Shown: positions 16,455 through 25,286 of the stretch, one piece after another
Layout: each line of letters starts with the position of its first letter
How positions within the stretch are numbered: the first letter of the stretch is position 1
NCBI RefSeq assembly: GCF_030503435.1
Contig: NZ_JAUKPO010000010.1
Location: forward strand, 1-64,000
Origin: Rhodocytophaga aerolata
Lineage (GTDB): Bacteria > Bacteroidota > Bacteroidia > Cytophagales > 172606-1
Length of the DNA: 64,000 nucleotides
Direction of reading: 5' to 3'
The notes under the pieces: generated by a model
Seen by the model: the letters and a program-made list of their open reading frames with translations, nothing else
What the model was told of the DNA's origin: nothing
Database searches by the model: none
Position numbers and translations under genes: made by a program

Positions 16455-17609
16455 ATGAGACCGACACCCGCTATTTTGCTATTCCTATGGCTGGAAGTAT
16501 TACTCACCATCAGCATCCCTCCTGCTTCTTTTGGACAAAATTCTTCCGCTGAAAAAAAAGCTCCGGCAGCTGGCAGGTATTTATATGTGGCTGTTCCCGG
16601 TATTCGCAACTACCTGGGCTATGGCGGCCATGGCATCCTCGTTTTTGATATAGCGAATGGACATAAATTCGTAAAGCGCATACCAACGCAAGGGCTCAGT
16701 AAAAATGGCAAACCCTCTAATGTTAAAGGCGTTGCTGTCAGTGTGCCGCTCAACAGTATATATATAAGCACTTTGGAAGCTCTTCAGCGAATAGATATTA
16801 CTACTGAAAAAGTAATCTGGGAGAAACACTATGAGGGTGGTGCCGACCGCATGTCTATTTCACCGGATGGAAAAATTATGTACTTGCCTTCTCTGGAGAA
16901 AAACTTCTGGAATGTAGTGGACTGCGAAACTGGCGAAATTATAAAAAAGATTGACGTGTATAAACGGGCCCACAATACCATTTATGCTCCTTCAGGAAAA
17001 GAAGTATATTTAGCTGACATAGCCTCTCCCCTCCTGCACATAGCTGATCCTAAAACACATAGCATCGTTAGAAAAGTAGGACCTTTCGGAAATGGTATCC
17101 GTCCGTTCACCATTAATATTGCCGAGACGCTGGTTTTTGCCACCGTGGATAGCTTACTGGGATTTGAGGTGGGAGATTTAAAGACTGGCCAGGTACTAAC
17201 CCGTATTGTAGTGGAAGGCTGGAACATGGGCCCAGTGAGGCGGCACGGTAATCCTAGTCATGGCATTGGCCTTACACCCGATGAAAAAGAAATATGGCTA
17301 GCCGATGGCCACAACATGCGTATGCATGTATTCAGTGCAGTTAAACCCTATCAACAACTGACTACCCTTCCGCTACAGGATATGCCCGGCTGGATCACGT
17401 TTAGTATGGATGGCCAGTATGCATATCCTTCCAGTGGAGAGGTGATTGAGGTAAAAACCCGGAAAACTTTACTGGTCTTGCAGGATGAGTTTTACAACAA
17501 TGTAGCCAGCGAAAAGATGGTAGAAGTGCACCTTGCTGACCACAAAGCTGTAAAAGCAGGTGACCAATTTGGAATTGGCCGGGCTACCAGAAAAGTAGCG
17601 GTGAATTAG
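16455..17609 (+). CDS. Secreted beta-propeller (YVTN/NHL-like) protein
   Basis: The 384-residue protein has a signal peptide (about 1-27, ending SFGQ), then repeated blades of about 45 residues. These carry phrases typical of YVTN-type propellers: GKIMYLPSLEKNFWNVVDCETGEII, PSGKEVYLADIASPLLHIAD and PDEKEIWLADGHNMRMHVFS. These propellers often bind ligands or hold cofactors in the periplasm, and function cannot be read from the fold. No haem or metal motif is obvious. TATATTTA at 16423-16430 could be a -7 box. The neighbours give no functional clue. Confidence 0.78.
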   Translation: MRPTPAILLFLWLEVLLTISIPPASFGQNSSAEKKAPAAGRYLYVAVPGIRNYLGYGGHGILVFDIANGHKFVKRIPTQGLSKNGKPSNVKGVAVSVPLNSIYISTLEALQRIDITTEKVIWEKHYEGGADRMSISPDGKIMYLPSLEKNFWNVVDCETGEIIKKIDVYKRAHNTIYAPSGKEVYLADIASPLLHIADPKTHSIVRKVGPFGNGIRPFTINIAETLVFATVDSLLGFEVGDLKTGQVLTRIVVEGWNMGPVRRHGNPSHGIGLTPDEKEIWLADGHNMRMHVFSAVKPYQQLTTLPLQDMPGWITFSMDGQYAYPSSGEVIEVKTRKTLLVLQDEFYNNVASEKMVEVHLADHKAVKAGDQFGIGRATRKVAVN

Positions 17610-17817
17610 CCAGGGATACGCCACCTACTTACCTTACCGGAGCCTACATACGAAAGGTTCTGACAAACTCTCTGGTTCCGGGTAGTATACAGGTAATGCT
17701 TCGATAAACTTTATAGCAATCCTTGCGTAATGTAAGTATTGGTTATAGCTTTTCTTTCAACATTAACCAGTCTGACTATTACTGTTCATTTTTCGCTAAC
17801 CCTATAACTTATATTTT

Positions 17818-18213
17818 ATGGAACGTTATCTAGGAAAATACTCCGCTTATTTCTATGCTATTCTGCGTATTGTGTCAGGGATCATGTTTGCCATTCATGG
17901 CAGCCAGAAGTTATTTGGGGAGCCAGGCGGAAAAGATCCGGTAGAACTGTTCTCCATGATGGGTTTTGCCGGCGTTGTAGAATTAGTGGGTGGTTTGCTG
18001 ATAGCTATAGGTTTGCTGACAAGTTATGCCGCATTTATTGCCAGCGGCCAGATGGCCGCTGCGTTTTTTATAGCACACGTTCCGCAGGGAATTATTCCAA
18101 ACCTGAATGGTGGAGAACTGGCTGTACTTTACTGCTTCCTTTTTCTTTATATTGCCTCAGTTGGTTCGGGTATTTGGAGTGTGGATGGCAGAAGAAAAAC
18201 TACCCTGCAATAA
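17818..18213 (+). CDS. DoxX family membrane protein
   Basis: The 131-residue protein has four hydrophobic helices and the DoxX signature: RIVSGIMFAIHGSQKLFG at the start, GFAGVVELVGGLLIAIGLLT in the middle and FLYIASVGSGIWSVDG at the end. DoxX relatives are small inner membrane proteins linked in different organisms to quinones or thiol and sulfur stress. The start is ATG 17818. It is convergent with the channel-like gene ending at 18295. Confidence 0.9.
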   Translation: MERYLGKYSAYFYAILRIVSGIMFAIHGSQKLFGEPGGKDPVELFSMMGFAGVVELVGGLLIAIGLLTSYAAFIASGQMAAAFFIAHVPQGIIPNLNGGELAVLYCFLFLYIASVGSGIWSVDGRRKTTLQ

Positions 18214-18294
18214 GTTTGCTAATATTTGGTTTATTTCCTTCTGCAGAAACAATTGCTTTCGGTGCAGAAATAGGGAATTACCCATGCTGGAAAG

Positions 18295-19347
18295 TCAGGC
18301 ATTTTCCCCAGAATCGAATTTTGGTAGGTATATATGCTTAAACTTCCATCCTTCATTTTGTAACAGTTTACTTATCAGTTCTCTCCTTCTGGCGAACTGG
18401 TCATATAATTTCTTTCTATCCGCTTCTTCCTTTATAAGCCCAATACCTGCTTCTTGCAGCATGCCAAGCGTGGGCAATACCTTAGCTGTGTCAGAACTTT
18501 TTGTAAAATTATGGTCCAGTATTTTTAGATAATCCATAATGGCCTTCCGTAAGGGCATTATTGCCAGATTACCGGGCCTGTTTTCTTCCGGAATGTGCAA
18601 GAGTAATATAGTTAACGCTTCATCCAGCACAGCAATGCTGATAGCCGCGGATTTATATACGTTGGCACTATGAAAACTATATAAAACCGGATAAGCTAAT
18701 AGTTGCTGGCTGTGGGTAATAATAATATCTGTTAAATCAGGCAGGTATTTTTCCAGCTGGTTGAAATTGCCTTTATCATACGTATTCAGGAGTAATTCCT
18801 GGGGCGTACTGCCTAAGATGAATATTTTTTTGCTAATCTTTTTCTTAAGTATGTCGGCAGAGAGCACAGGTAACATATAGGTAACGGCAGTAGTAATAAG
18901 CATAAATCCGGAGAAGGATAAGAAAACACTGAATAGTTGCCATATGTGTCCGGAAGCCTTAAAATCGCCGTTTCCCATGGTAGTTAGGGTATACCCTATG
19001 AAGTAAAGTTTTTCAATAGGTCCTGCTTTGGCATACGTGCTTGAATCTATCACGGAGGCGGGGTCGGATAGAATAATAAGTGTACTGCCTACCCATATAC
19101 AGAGAAACCAGACGAATACAATTGTTCCGATGGTGAATATGCCTACATACTCTAACATTTTCTTAGAGCCATCTCCTCCACATAATCGTAAAGAAGCACG
19201 CCACATGCCTTTGGTAATTCCTTCTGTTAAGTACCCTGCTCCACTGGAAGAAAACGTAGTAAATGCCAAATCGCATAGTGTGCCAGTATACAGTAGTATG
19301 CCGGAGATCAGATAGAAGTAGTTCATAGGCAGGGAGGAAAGTAACAT
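18295..19347 (-). CDS. Potassium-channel-like protein with a large cytoplasmic domain
   Basis: The 350-residue protein has an N-terminal hydrophobic segment, a helix at about 68-92, a pore loop with TTMGNGDF (about 122-129) that fits the TxGxGD potassium filter, and another helix at about 133-160. This is the two-helix Ion_trans_2 pore design. About 190 residues of helical cytoplasmic domain follow (from about KKKISKKIFILG onward), with no TrkA-N nucleotide-binding motif. Its gating signal is therefore unclear. The filter has Asn where Tyr or Phe is usual. Starts are possible at 19347 and 19326; the longer is given. Confidence 0.8.
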   Translation of the reverse strand: MLLSSLPMNYFYLISGILLYTGTLCDLAFTTFSSSGAGYLTEGITKGMWRASLRLCGGDGSKKMLEYVGIFTIGTIVFVWFLCIWVGSTLIILSDPASVIDSSTYAKAGPIEKLYFIGYTLTTMGNGDFKASGHIWQLFSVFLSFSGFMLITTAVTYMLPVLSADILKKKISKKIFILGSTPQELLLNTYDKGNFNQLEKYLPDLTDIIITHSQQLLAYPVLYSFHSANVYKSAAISIAVLDEALTILLLHIPEENRPGNLAIMPLRKAIMDYLKILDHNFTKSSDTAKVLPTLGMLQEAGIGLIKEEADRKKLYDQFARRRELISKLLQNEGWKFKHIYLPKFDSGENA

Positions 19348-19833
19348 TAACTTATTCAGTAATAAATCGGTATACCTACACTATTTGTTTCAGGTAGCTT
19401 AAGTAGTTCGCCGGAACGTTACTACCAAAGGTTACAGAGTAAGCAGGTATTGGAGCCTTATAAGGTGTAAAGTACCCGATAATCTTTCCAAAACACAGGT
19501 TATGTTATCCCCAATCAAAGCATACCTAAAGCTAGATTTGAACAAAAAATAGCACCCATTCCGAGTGCATCCGATCCAGTAGTAACTTCTATGTATCTTC
19601 CGGTATTGGTCAATAAATGAATTTTATGTTAACAAATTGTTACTTACTGCGTTATTGACTATATGCTCCACTGGCCAACTGAGTAGTACAGGCAGAAACC
19701 CTAGTGGCATTTACCTCATTTTCAGGTCTTTATAATTTACATATCACATTCAGCTTTGCATACGCTTGTCTGCAAAGGTATATCTCTCTAGTTGTTTCTT
19801 TGTTTCACCGTTTATCACGCATTTTGTATTTTA
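19348..19833. other. Intergenic region without recognised gene
   Basis: About 486 bp between divergent genes. I see no conserved RNA structure, repeat or clear promoter pair. It presumably holds both promoters. An in-frame TTG at 19792 could extend the following gene by 14 residues. Confidence 0.5.
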
Positions 19834-20523
19834 ATGTATCAACTTCTACTTAATCAATGCAAGGGACAGAAAAAATGGGTACGCTTAGTGCTTTTACCAG
19901 CCATTGTACTGTTGCTATTTGTGGCCTTGCTCAGTATGCATCTTGAGATACCTTTCAACCACTTTACCCGGGATCCGGCAGCTATCACAAACTCCAATCC
20001 CCTGTATGGGCTGTTATCAAATATTGGAATCCTGATCTGGTGTGCTTCGGCAACCTGCTGTTTTCTTACGTATACCATTAAAAGCAATTGGGGTTCTTCA
20101 AAAATCACAACTAATTTCTGGTTGGTTTCCGGGTTAATTACTTCTATGTTGTTGCTGGATGACCTGTTTATGCTCCATGAGGAGTTATTTCCTAACGTGC
20201 TGCAAATCCCTGAAAAAGCTATTCTAGCCAGTTATTTTATACTCATTGCTGCTTATCTGGTCAACTTTGGAAAAATCATCCTCAAAACCCGTTTCTTATT
20301 TCTGTTGCTTGCTTTTGGTTTGTTTGGAATTTCTGTTATAGCCGATATCTTGAATGCATTGCCTTTTCACTTTTTAATTGAGGATGGATCTAAATTTTTG
20401 GGAATCGTTAGCTGGGCTATTTACTTTACCACCAATAGTATGAAATCAATTAAAAGCGCTAGTATTTCTCAGAATAAAGAAAGAGCCGCCTCCTTAACAA
20501 CCCAAAGTAATCTGTCGCTTTAA
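19834..20523 (+). CDS. Multi-pass membrane protein of unknown function
   Basis: The 229-residue protein has about six hydrophobic helices. Notable polar residues lie inside or beside helices: LLLDDLFMLHEELFP at about residue 108, then ADILNALPFHFLIEDGSKFLGIVSW at about 170. The arrangement of Asp, His and Glu in membrane segments resembles intramembrane hydrolase-type families, but I cannot name a family. ATG 19834 is preferred to TTG 19792. It is convergent with the desaturase gene. Confidence 0.68.
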   Translation: MYQLLLNQCKGQKKWVRLVLLPAIVLLLFVALLSMHLEIPFNHFTRDPAAITNSNPLYGLLSNIGILIWCASATCCFLTYTIKSNWGSSKITTNFWLVSGLITSMLLLDDLFMLHEELFPNVLQIPEKAILASYFILIAAYLVNFGKIILKTRFLFLLLAFGLFGISVIADILNALPFHFLIEDGSKFLGIVSWAIYFTTNSMKSIKSASISQNKERAASLTTQSNLSL

Positions 20524-20685
20524 TCAGGTTACTGGTAGTTAGCTTGAGGGAACCAGCAACTCTACTTGCTACGATCTGTTTCAGCGAGCAGCCTATCGTA
20601 CGGATGCCCAAGCAAACGAATATTCGCCCTGGTAGTTAAATACTTTAGATAAACGAGTAAAGCAGCCCTACCGGGTTACTACAAA

Positions 20686-21729
20686 TCAGCCAGAAATCCG
20701 CCTAGTACGTTCTTTCAGCAAATGAACTACCTGCTCCTGGGAAGGATAGCTATTATTTATATTCACCACATTCCTTGCCAGTACATCGTAGCGCTTTAAC
20801 ATTAAGTTGTAGAAAATGCCCAGAAAGTCTATTCCGTCAAAAACGATAGCCTGATTCTTTGCATACTCATTTGTGGTGCGTTGAAAATACACGGGGTGTT
20901 CCGTCCAGTGCATGTTAGGTTTTATATGATGGCTGATGTGGTAACCATCGTTCCAGCATTTTTTGTTGTACTTTACATTAATGCAAGTAATGCTGTTCTT
21001 GTAGGGGTTACCCGGATCAGAAGCATCAATGAAGGCATGTTGTGTCCAGTTGCCAAGCATGCTGATAAAACGGGAAATAAGAAAGGGCAACACAAAAACC
21101 ACCAGGGTAGCTTGCCAATTAACAAAACTAAGGGCAATACATAAAATAAAAAAAGCCATCTCACCCATAATGGTGCTCATCAATAATTTTTTCCGGTTCT
21201 TTCTCAGAAAATAGGCTGACAGATGAAAAATTCCGGTAAAGAGAAAACTGGTAAAGTATTTGAGAAAACTGCGAAAACTGTCTCTCTGATAAAACATGGT
21301 ACAGCTCTTATCTTCCGGCAGGTTGTTTTCCGGGTGGTGCATCCCTATATGGTGGCTGAAATAGGTTTCTGGTGTTTGCCCGAAAAAGGGGCTTAGTACC
21401 CAGGGAAGAAAATGATTGGCTTTGGCATACTGGTTCTTGAATAACTTCCGGTGGCAGGTACAATGCAGCATTAAGCCAAAAGGTCCTTTAAAATAAAAAT
21501 TATTCAACACAAAATAGCCTACAGCCAGTAACCCCCACACCCAGCCATGTGCCACAGGTAAGTACAACAAAATTGCCAGGGGCACCAGGGTACAACTAAT
21601 TTCAACAATCAGATACATGAAAGGAAGGTCTCGTTCATCGCGGATAAACTGGAGAAAAAACGTATCCATGGCTGAATACTTTTCTTTTTTTTGATAAACG
21701 GGGTCATTTATCTGAGCTAATAATTTCAT
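20686..21729 (-). CDS. Membrane fatty acid desaturase family protein
   Basis: The 347-residue protein has several membrane helices and the three histidine boxes of di-iron membrane desaturases: HCTCH at about residue 89, HHIGMHH at about 126, and HISHH at about 266. These enzymes introduce a double bond or hydroxyl group in lipid acyl chains or carotenoids using O2. A DxGNPYKNS segment precedes the third box. The substrate is not determinable. The gene is alone on the minus strand, with about 400 bp before the next gene on the right. Confidence 0.85.
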   Translation of the reverse strand: MKLLAQINDPVYQKKEKYSAMDTFFLQFIRDERDLPFMYLIVEISCTLVPLAILLYLPVAHGWVWGLLAVGYFVLNNFYFKGPFGLMLHCTCHRKLFKNQYAKANHFLPWVLSPFFGQTPETYFSHHIGMHHPENNLPEDKSCTMFYQRDSFRSFLKYFTSFLFTGIFHLSAYFLRKNRKKLLMSTIMGEMAFFILCIALSFVNWQATLVVFVLPFLISRFISMLGNWTQHAFIDASDPGNPYKNSITCINVKYNKKCWNDGYHISHHIKPNMHWTEHPVYFQRTTNEYAKNQAIVFDGIDFLGIFYNLMLKRYDVLARNVVNINNSYPSQEQVVHLLKERTRRISG

Positions 21730-22133
21730 CAGGTTACTTTAGGGTTACAAGTGATTTAATACTTTCCTTGCCAGGAATTTAATACAGCAATCTAACAATA
21801 GAGAAAAGTTGCAGGGATATTCTCACATTTGAAGGAGAGAGAATCTGAACACACTACTCAATACAACGAATTTTACAGGCAGACGTTGCTTAGAACTTCA
21901 TAAGATAGGTCTAATTTATTGAGATTTACAACCGCCTTCTGGAAATTTTTTAAAACACTAACTAATTTACTGTTTGTTGCAGGAAAGTATGTTTGCAACT
22001 GTGTAAGCCAGGGATAGAATGCATAGCAGAAATCTACGAATTAGTCAGGCACAAGCCTGAAAGACCGGCTGCTGCCTGAAGAGTTGTACAGAGATACTAC
22101 GAAAACCTGGAAATTAGCTATATTTGCACCCAT
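21730..22133. other. Intergenic region; small hairpin and a -7 type box near its right end
   Basis: About 400 bp without a gene. TCAGGC (22045-22050) and GCCTGA (22055-22060) form a short GC hairpin with an ACAA loop. TATATTTG at 22119-22126 matches the Bacteroidota -7 box and lies only 7 bp before the ATG at 22134. No TTTG box is found at the usual distance. Confidence 0.4.
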
Positions 22134-22499
22134 ATGCTAAGAAGACTAGTTAGCCTGTTATTTCTTCCGGCATTTATTCTGCTCATTTTCCCCGCAGAAA
22201 AAGAGGCATTACCAGCTACGGCTGATGCTGTTAAAACGGCCACAGTTATCTCTGGTACCTTATCTGCTAGGTCAGAAGCAAAAAGCCATTTTTCCTCGTT
22301 GCTCTATTTACTTCAACCGGAAGCAGTCGTGTTTCAGGCTGGTATTTTTCATTTCAGCAATCCGGAGTCTACTGGTTTGTTGCTGCTTATTTTCCTTCTA
22401 TTCTGCCGGTTGCTAAAAACAGCTCAGCTTATTTTTCCGGTTCATTCAGTTCATGTCCGTAATCTTTTTTATACCCTTATTCTCATAAATGCTCCTTGA
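22134..22499 (+). CDS. Small hypothetical exported/membrane protein
   Basis: The 121-residue product has an N-terminal hydrophobic helix (about 5-20, signal-like, ending IFPAEKEA), a polar middle and a second helix at about 80-95. I recognise no family. The TATATTTG box 7 bp before the ATG suggests a very short or absent leader. No neighbour hints at function. A second frame over the same region is shorter and less protein-like. Confidence 0.5.
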   Translation: MLRRLVSLLFLPAFILLIFPAEKEALPATADAVKTATVISGTLSARSEAKSHFSSLLYLLQPEAVVFQAGIFHFSNPESTGLLLLIFLLFCRLLKTAQLIFPVHSVHVRNLFYTLILINAP

Positions 22500-22783
22500 G
22501 TTGCCAGCCTGCAGAAGATAATTCTCCAGGACGCATGAACGGTGCTTATAAGGGCACTATTATTAACCTTTGCCAGCTTACTTGTTTAAGGGAGTTAGTC
22601 TGCTACTTGCCGGTAATTCCAGTAATACTGAGCGGTAATTGATGCTACTTTGTTAACAAAGCTGGTGTAGAATTATACAGGTATGTAGGTCAGTTACGCA
22701 ATTGAGCTGGTTTTATGTGTATTTCATCAGAATTTTGGTTATTTTATTAGACTACTTGTACTTTCAACCACCAACCTTTACTC

Positions 22784-24247
22784 ATGAATTTTACCTTTCA
22801 AGAAATATTACTGGGCTGCTCCATTTTGCTGTTTATCGGGATACTGGCAAGTAAAGCCTCGGGAAAAACAGGCTTACCGGTGTTGTTGCTATTCCTTAGT
22901 GTGGGTATGCTTGCCGGTTCAGATGGCATTGGAGGAATCTACTTTGATAATTATAAGGCAGCCGAATCGTTGGGAGCTATTTCACTAGCCTTAATTATTT
23001 TTTCAGGTGGTCTGGATACCAAATGGGAAAGTATAAAACCTATTTTATGGCGTGGCATCTCTTTATCAACTTTGAGTGTATTATTAACAGCCCTGGCCGT
23101 TGGTATTTTTGTCAGTCTGGTATCAGATTTTACGCTGCTGGAAGGTTTATTATTAGGATCTATCGTTTCCTCTACCGATGCGGCAGCAGTGTTCTCTATC
23201 CTCCGCACAAAAAATATTGGGTTAAAACGTAATCTCCGGCCTACACTAGAATTTGAGTCTGGCAGTAACGACCCCATGGCCTATTTTCTTACCGTAGGAA
23301 TGACCGGATTACTTATTAGCCAGGACAGTTCGATTGCAACCCTGATTCCTTCTTTTTTTATACAAATGATTGTAGGCAGCGTAGGCGGTTTTTTGATGGG
23401 AAGAGTTTCTTTATGGATTATCAACCATATTAAACTGGAAAATGATGGACTTTATCCTGTACTAACACTAGCACTGGCGGTTCTAACGTTTGCCGGAACA
23501 AATTTCCTGAATGGGAATGGATTTTTAGCTATTTACATTGCAGGCATTGTGATGGGAAATAACAGTTTTATTCATAAGAAAAGCTTGATCCGGTTTTACG
23601 ATGGTATTGCCTGGCTTATGCAAATTCTGTTGTTTATTACGCTGGGCCTGCTGGTATTTCCCAGGCAGATTGTGCCAGTCCTTGGCATAGGGTTGTTAAT
23701 TTCTATGTTCCTTATTTTTGTGGCAAGGCCATTAAGTGTGTTTCTCAGCCTTGTTTTCTTCAGAATGTCGGTGCGGGAGAAAGTGTATATCTCCTGGGTA
23801 GGTTTACGCGGGGCTGTGCCCATAGTATTTGCAACCTATCCTTTGCTGGCAGGCGTAGAAAAAGCCGATGTCATGTTTCACATTGTTTTCCTGATTGTGC
23901 TTACCTCCGTTATTTTACAAGGTACCACATTAGGCATCGTAGCCAACTGGCTGCATTTGAGTGTACCGGAAAAACTTCGAAAAAAATCGGCTCTGGAGCT
24001 GGAATTAGCGGATAACGAAAAAAATGCATTAACCGAAGTGCAAATTCCTTCGCATAGCAAAGCCGTAGGCAAAACTATTGTGGGGCTAAACTTTCCGAAA
24101 ACTTCGTTGATTGTGATGATCAAACGGGGAGGTAGCTATATTACGCCTAATGGGGCTACAGAGATTAAGCAAGGCGATACTATGCTGATAATGTCTGCTG
24201 ATGAACAGGAAATAGACAAAGTACACCAGGTGCTCGACATTGCCTAA
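22784..24247 (+). CDS. nhaP2: Potassium/proton antiporter, NhaP2/CvrA type (CPA1)
   Basis: The 487-residue protein has about twelve membrane helices and the CPA1 core: GSIVSSTDAAAVFSIL at about 125 and LEFESGSNDPMAYFL at about 160, where the acidic residues bind the cation. A cytoplasmic TrkA_C/RCK_C domain closes it from about residue 405 (ALTEVQIPSHSKAVGKTIVGL to DTMLIMSADEQEI). This family exchanges K+ (or Na+) for H+ across the inner membrane. A strong terminator separates it from the convergent barrel gene. The family is secure; ion preference is inferred from the NhaP2-like C-terminal domain. Confidence 0.9.
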   Translation: MNFTFQEILLGCSILLFIGILASKASGKTGLPVLLLFLSVGMLAGSDGIGGIYFDNYKAAESLGAISLALIIFSGGLDTKWESIKPILWRGISLSTLSVLLTALAVGIFVSLVSDFTLLEGLLLGSIVSSTDAAAVFSILRTKNIGLKRNLRPTLEFESGSNDPMAYFLTVGMTGLLISQDSSIATLIPSFFIQMIVGSVGGFLMGRVSLWIINHIKLENDGLYPVLTLALAVLTFAGTNFLNGNGFLAIYIAGIVMGNNSFIHKKSLIRFYDGIAWLMQILLFITLGLLVFPRQIVPVLGIGLLISMFLIFVARPLSVFLSLVFFRMSVREKVYISWVGLRGAVPIVFATYPLLAGVEKADVMFHIVFLIVLTSVILQGTTLGIVANWLHLSVPEKLRKKSALELELADNEKNALTEVQIPSHSKAVGKTIVGLNFPKTSLIVMIKRGGSYITPNGATEIKQGDTMLIMSADEQEIDKVHQVLDIA

Positions 24248-24358
24248 ATTACCTACAGAAAAAGGTAAGCGATACTATTTAAGATACCTAGGGCTTTAAT
24301 CATTAAAATTAATTATCTCAAAGGGTTATGCTTTCTACGGCATTTTTATACCCCTGCT

Positions 24359-24398
24359 TAGCCAAACAACAAAGCCAGTTGGCCTTGTTGTTTGGCTA
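24359..24398. terminator. Strong bidirectional terminator
   Basis: TAGCCAAACAACAA (24359-24372) pairs perfectly with TTGTTGTTTGGCTA (24385-24398), and the loop itself can form a further GCCA/TGGC stem. It lies between two convergent genes. Confidence 0.8.
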
Positions 24399-24446
24399 CT
24401 ATATATAGCTGCAAAATTGTTCAATGTTTACTAACTATCCAGGTAA

Positions 24447-25244
24447 TTAGAGTCCCCAGGTAACGCCAACAGAAGCAAAGTTAATCCAGTTGAAATTGTA
24501 GTTACTTTCTATATTTACGCCCCCTTCCAAAACACGGTAGCCTGCTTTAAGCGACAATTGATCTGTAAAAGGAAGATGAATGCCTCCAAAAATATCAAAG
24601 GCACGGCCTTCCGTAAAAGGCGGCAAGGCCAACCCATCTCCTTCCAGCAGCAGTCCAAACCGCTTAGTTGGGAGCCAGTTCACATATAAATTAATCAAAG
24701 GCACCGGACCTACATTAGCTCTTTCTGCTTTTGCTTGTCCATTATCCAGGATAATGCTGGCATCGCGTATCTTGGCTGTAATACCGGCTCCTATCAGAAG
24801 TTTTTCTTTTCTGATAAAATTATACCGGTAAGTCAAGCGGTATGAATTGAATGTATACTGCACCTTCAGATCTCTGGTATTTTCGAATGTTGTACCCTGG
24901 AAGCTAATTGGTTGGCCTGGATTTCCATTAGATACTGACTCGATGGTGAGTGGTGCAAAAAGTCCGGTAATGGTATGCCGTTCATTCAGGGTAATACCTG
25001 CTCTGAGCCGGTAAAACCATTTCGGGTTGGTAGTAAATCCAGGACCAAACACATCGAAGGTTGTGCCCCCATTGCCCGGAACGCGTATTTCATTATAAGG
25101 ACCTTTAAATGCGGCTCCGGTTTCTACGTCCAGTACGAATGTAGTTTGAGCCATGCCCTGATGGCACACCAGGAAAAATGCCAACATACCTAAAATTCTT
25201 TTTGCATGGTTTGTCAATAGGTGGTTTACTTTTTCTTTCTTCAT
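24447..25244 (-). CDS. Outer membrane beta-barrel protein, hypothetical
   Basis: The 265-residue protein has a signal peptide (about 14-33, ending HQGMAQ) and an alternating aromatic/polar pattern typical of an outer membrane barrel, for example FNSYRLTYRYNFIRKEKLLIG and a last strand ending SVGVTWGL. I recognise no specific family. It starts 42 bp after the TonB receptor gene, so the two are likely one operon, and it might assist that receptor. ATG 25244 is chosen; the ORF also opens 10 codons upstream. Confidence 0.75.
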   Translation of the reverse strand: MKKEKVNHLLTNHAKRILGMLAFFLVCHQGMAQTTFVLDVETGAAFKGPYNEIRVPGNGGTTFDVFGPGFTTNPKWFYRLRAGITLNERHTITGLFAPLTIESVSNGNPGQPISFQGTTFENTRDLKVQYTFNSYRLTYRYNFIRKEKLLIGAGITAKIRDASIILDNGQAKAERANVGPVPLINLYVNWLPTKRFGLLLEGDGLALPPFTEGRAFDIFGGIHLPFTDQLSLKAGYRVLEGGVNIESNYNFNWINFASVGVTWGL

Positions 25245-25286
25245 AGATGGTTTTATAATTGGTTGAAAAATCAACAGAAATGGTCG

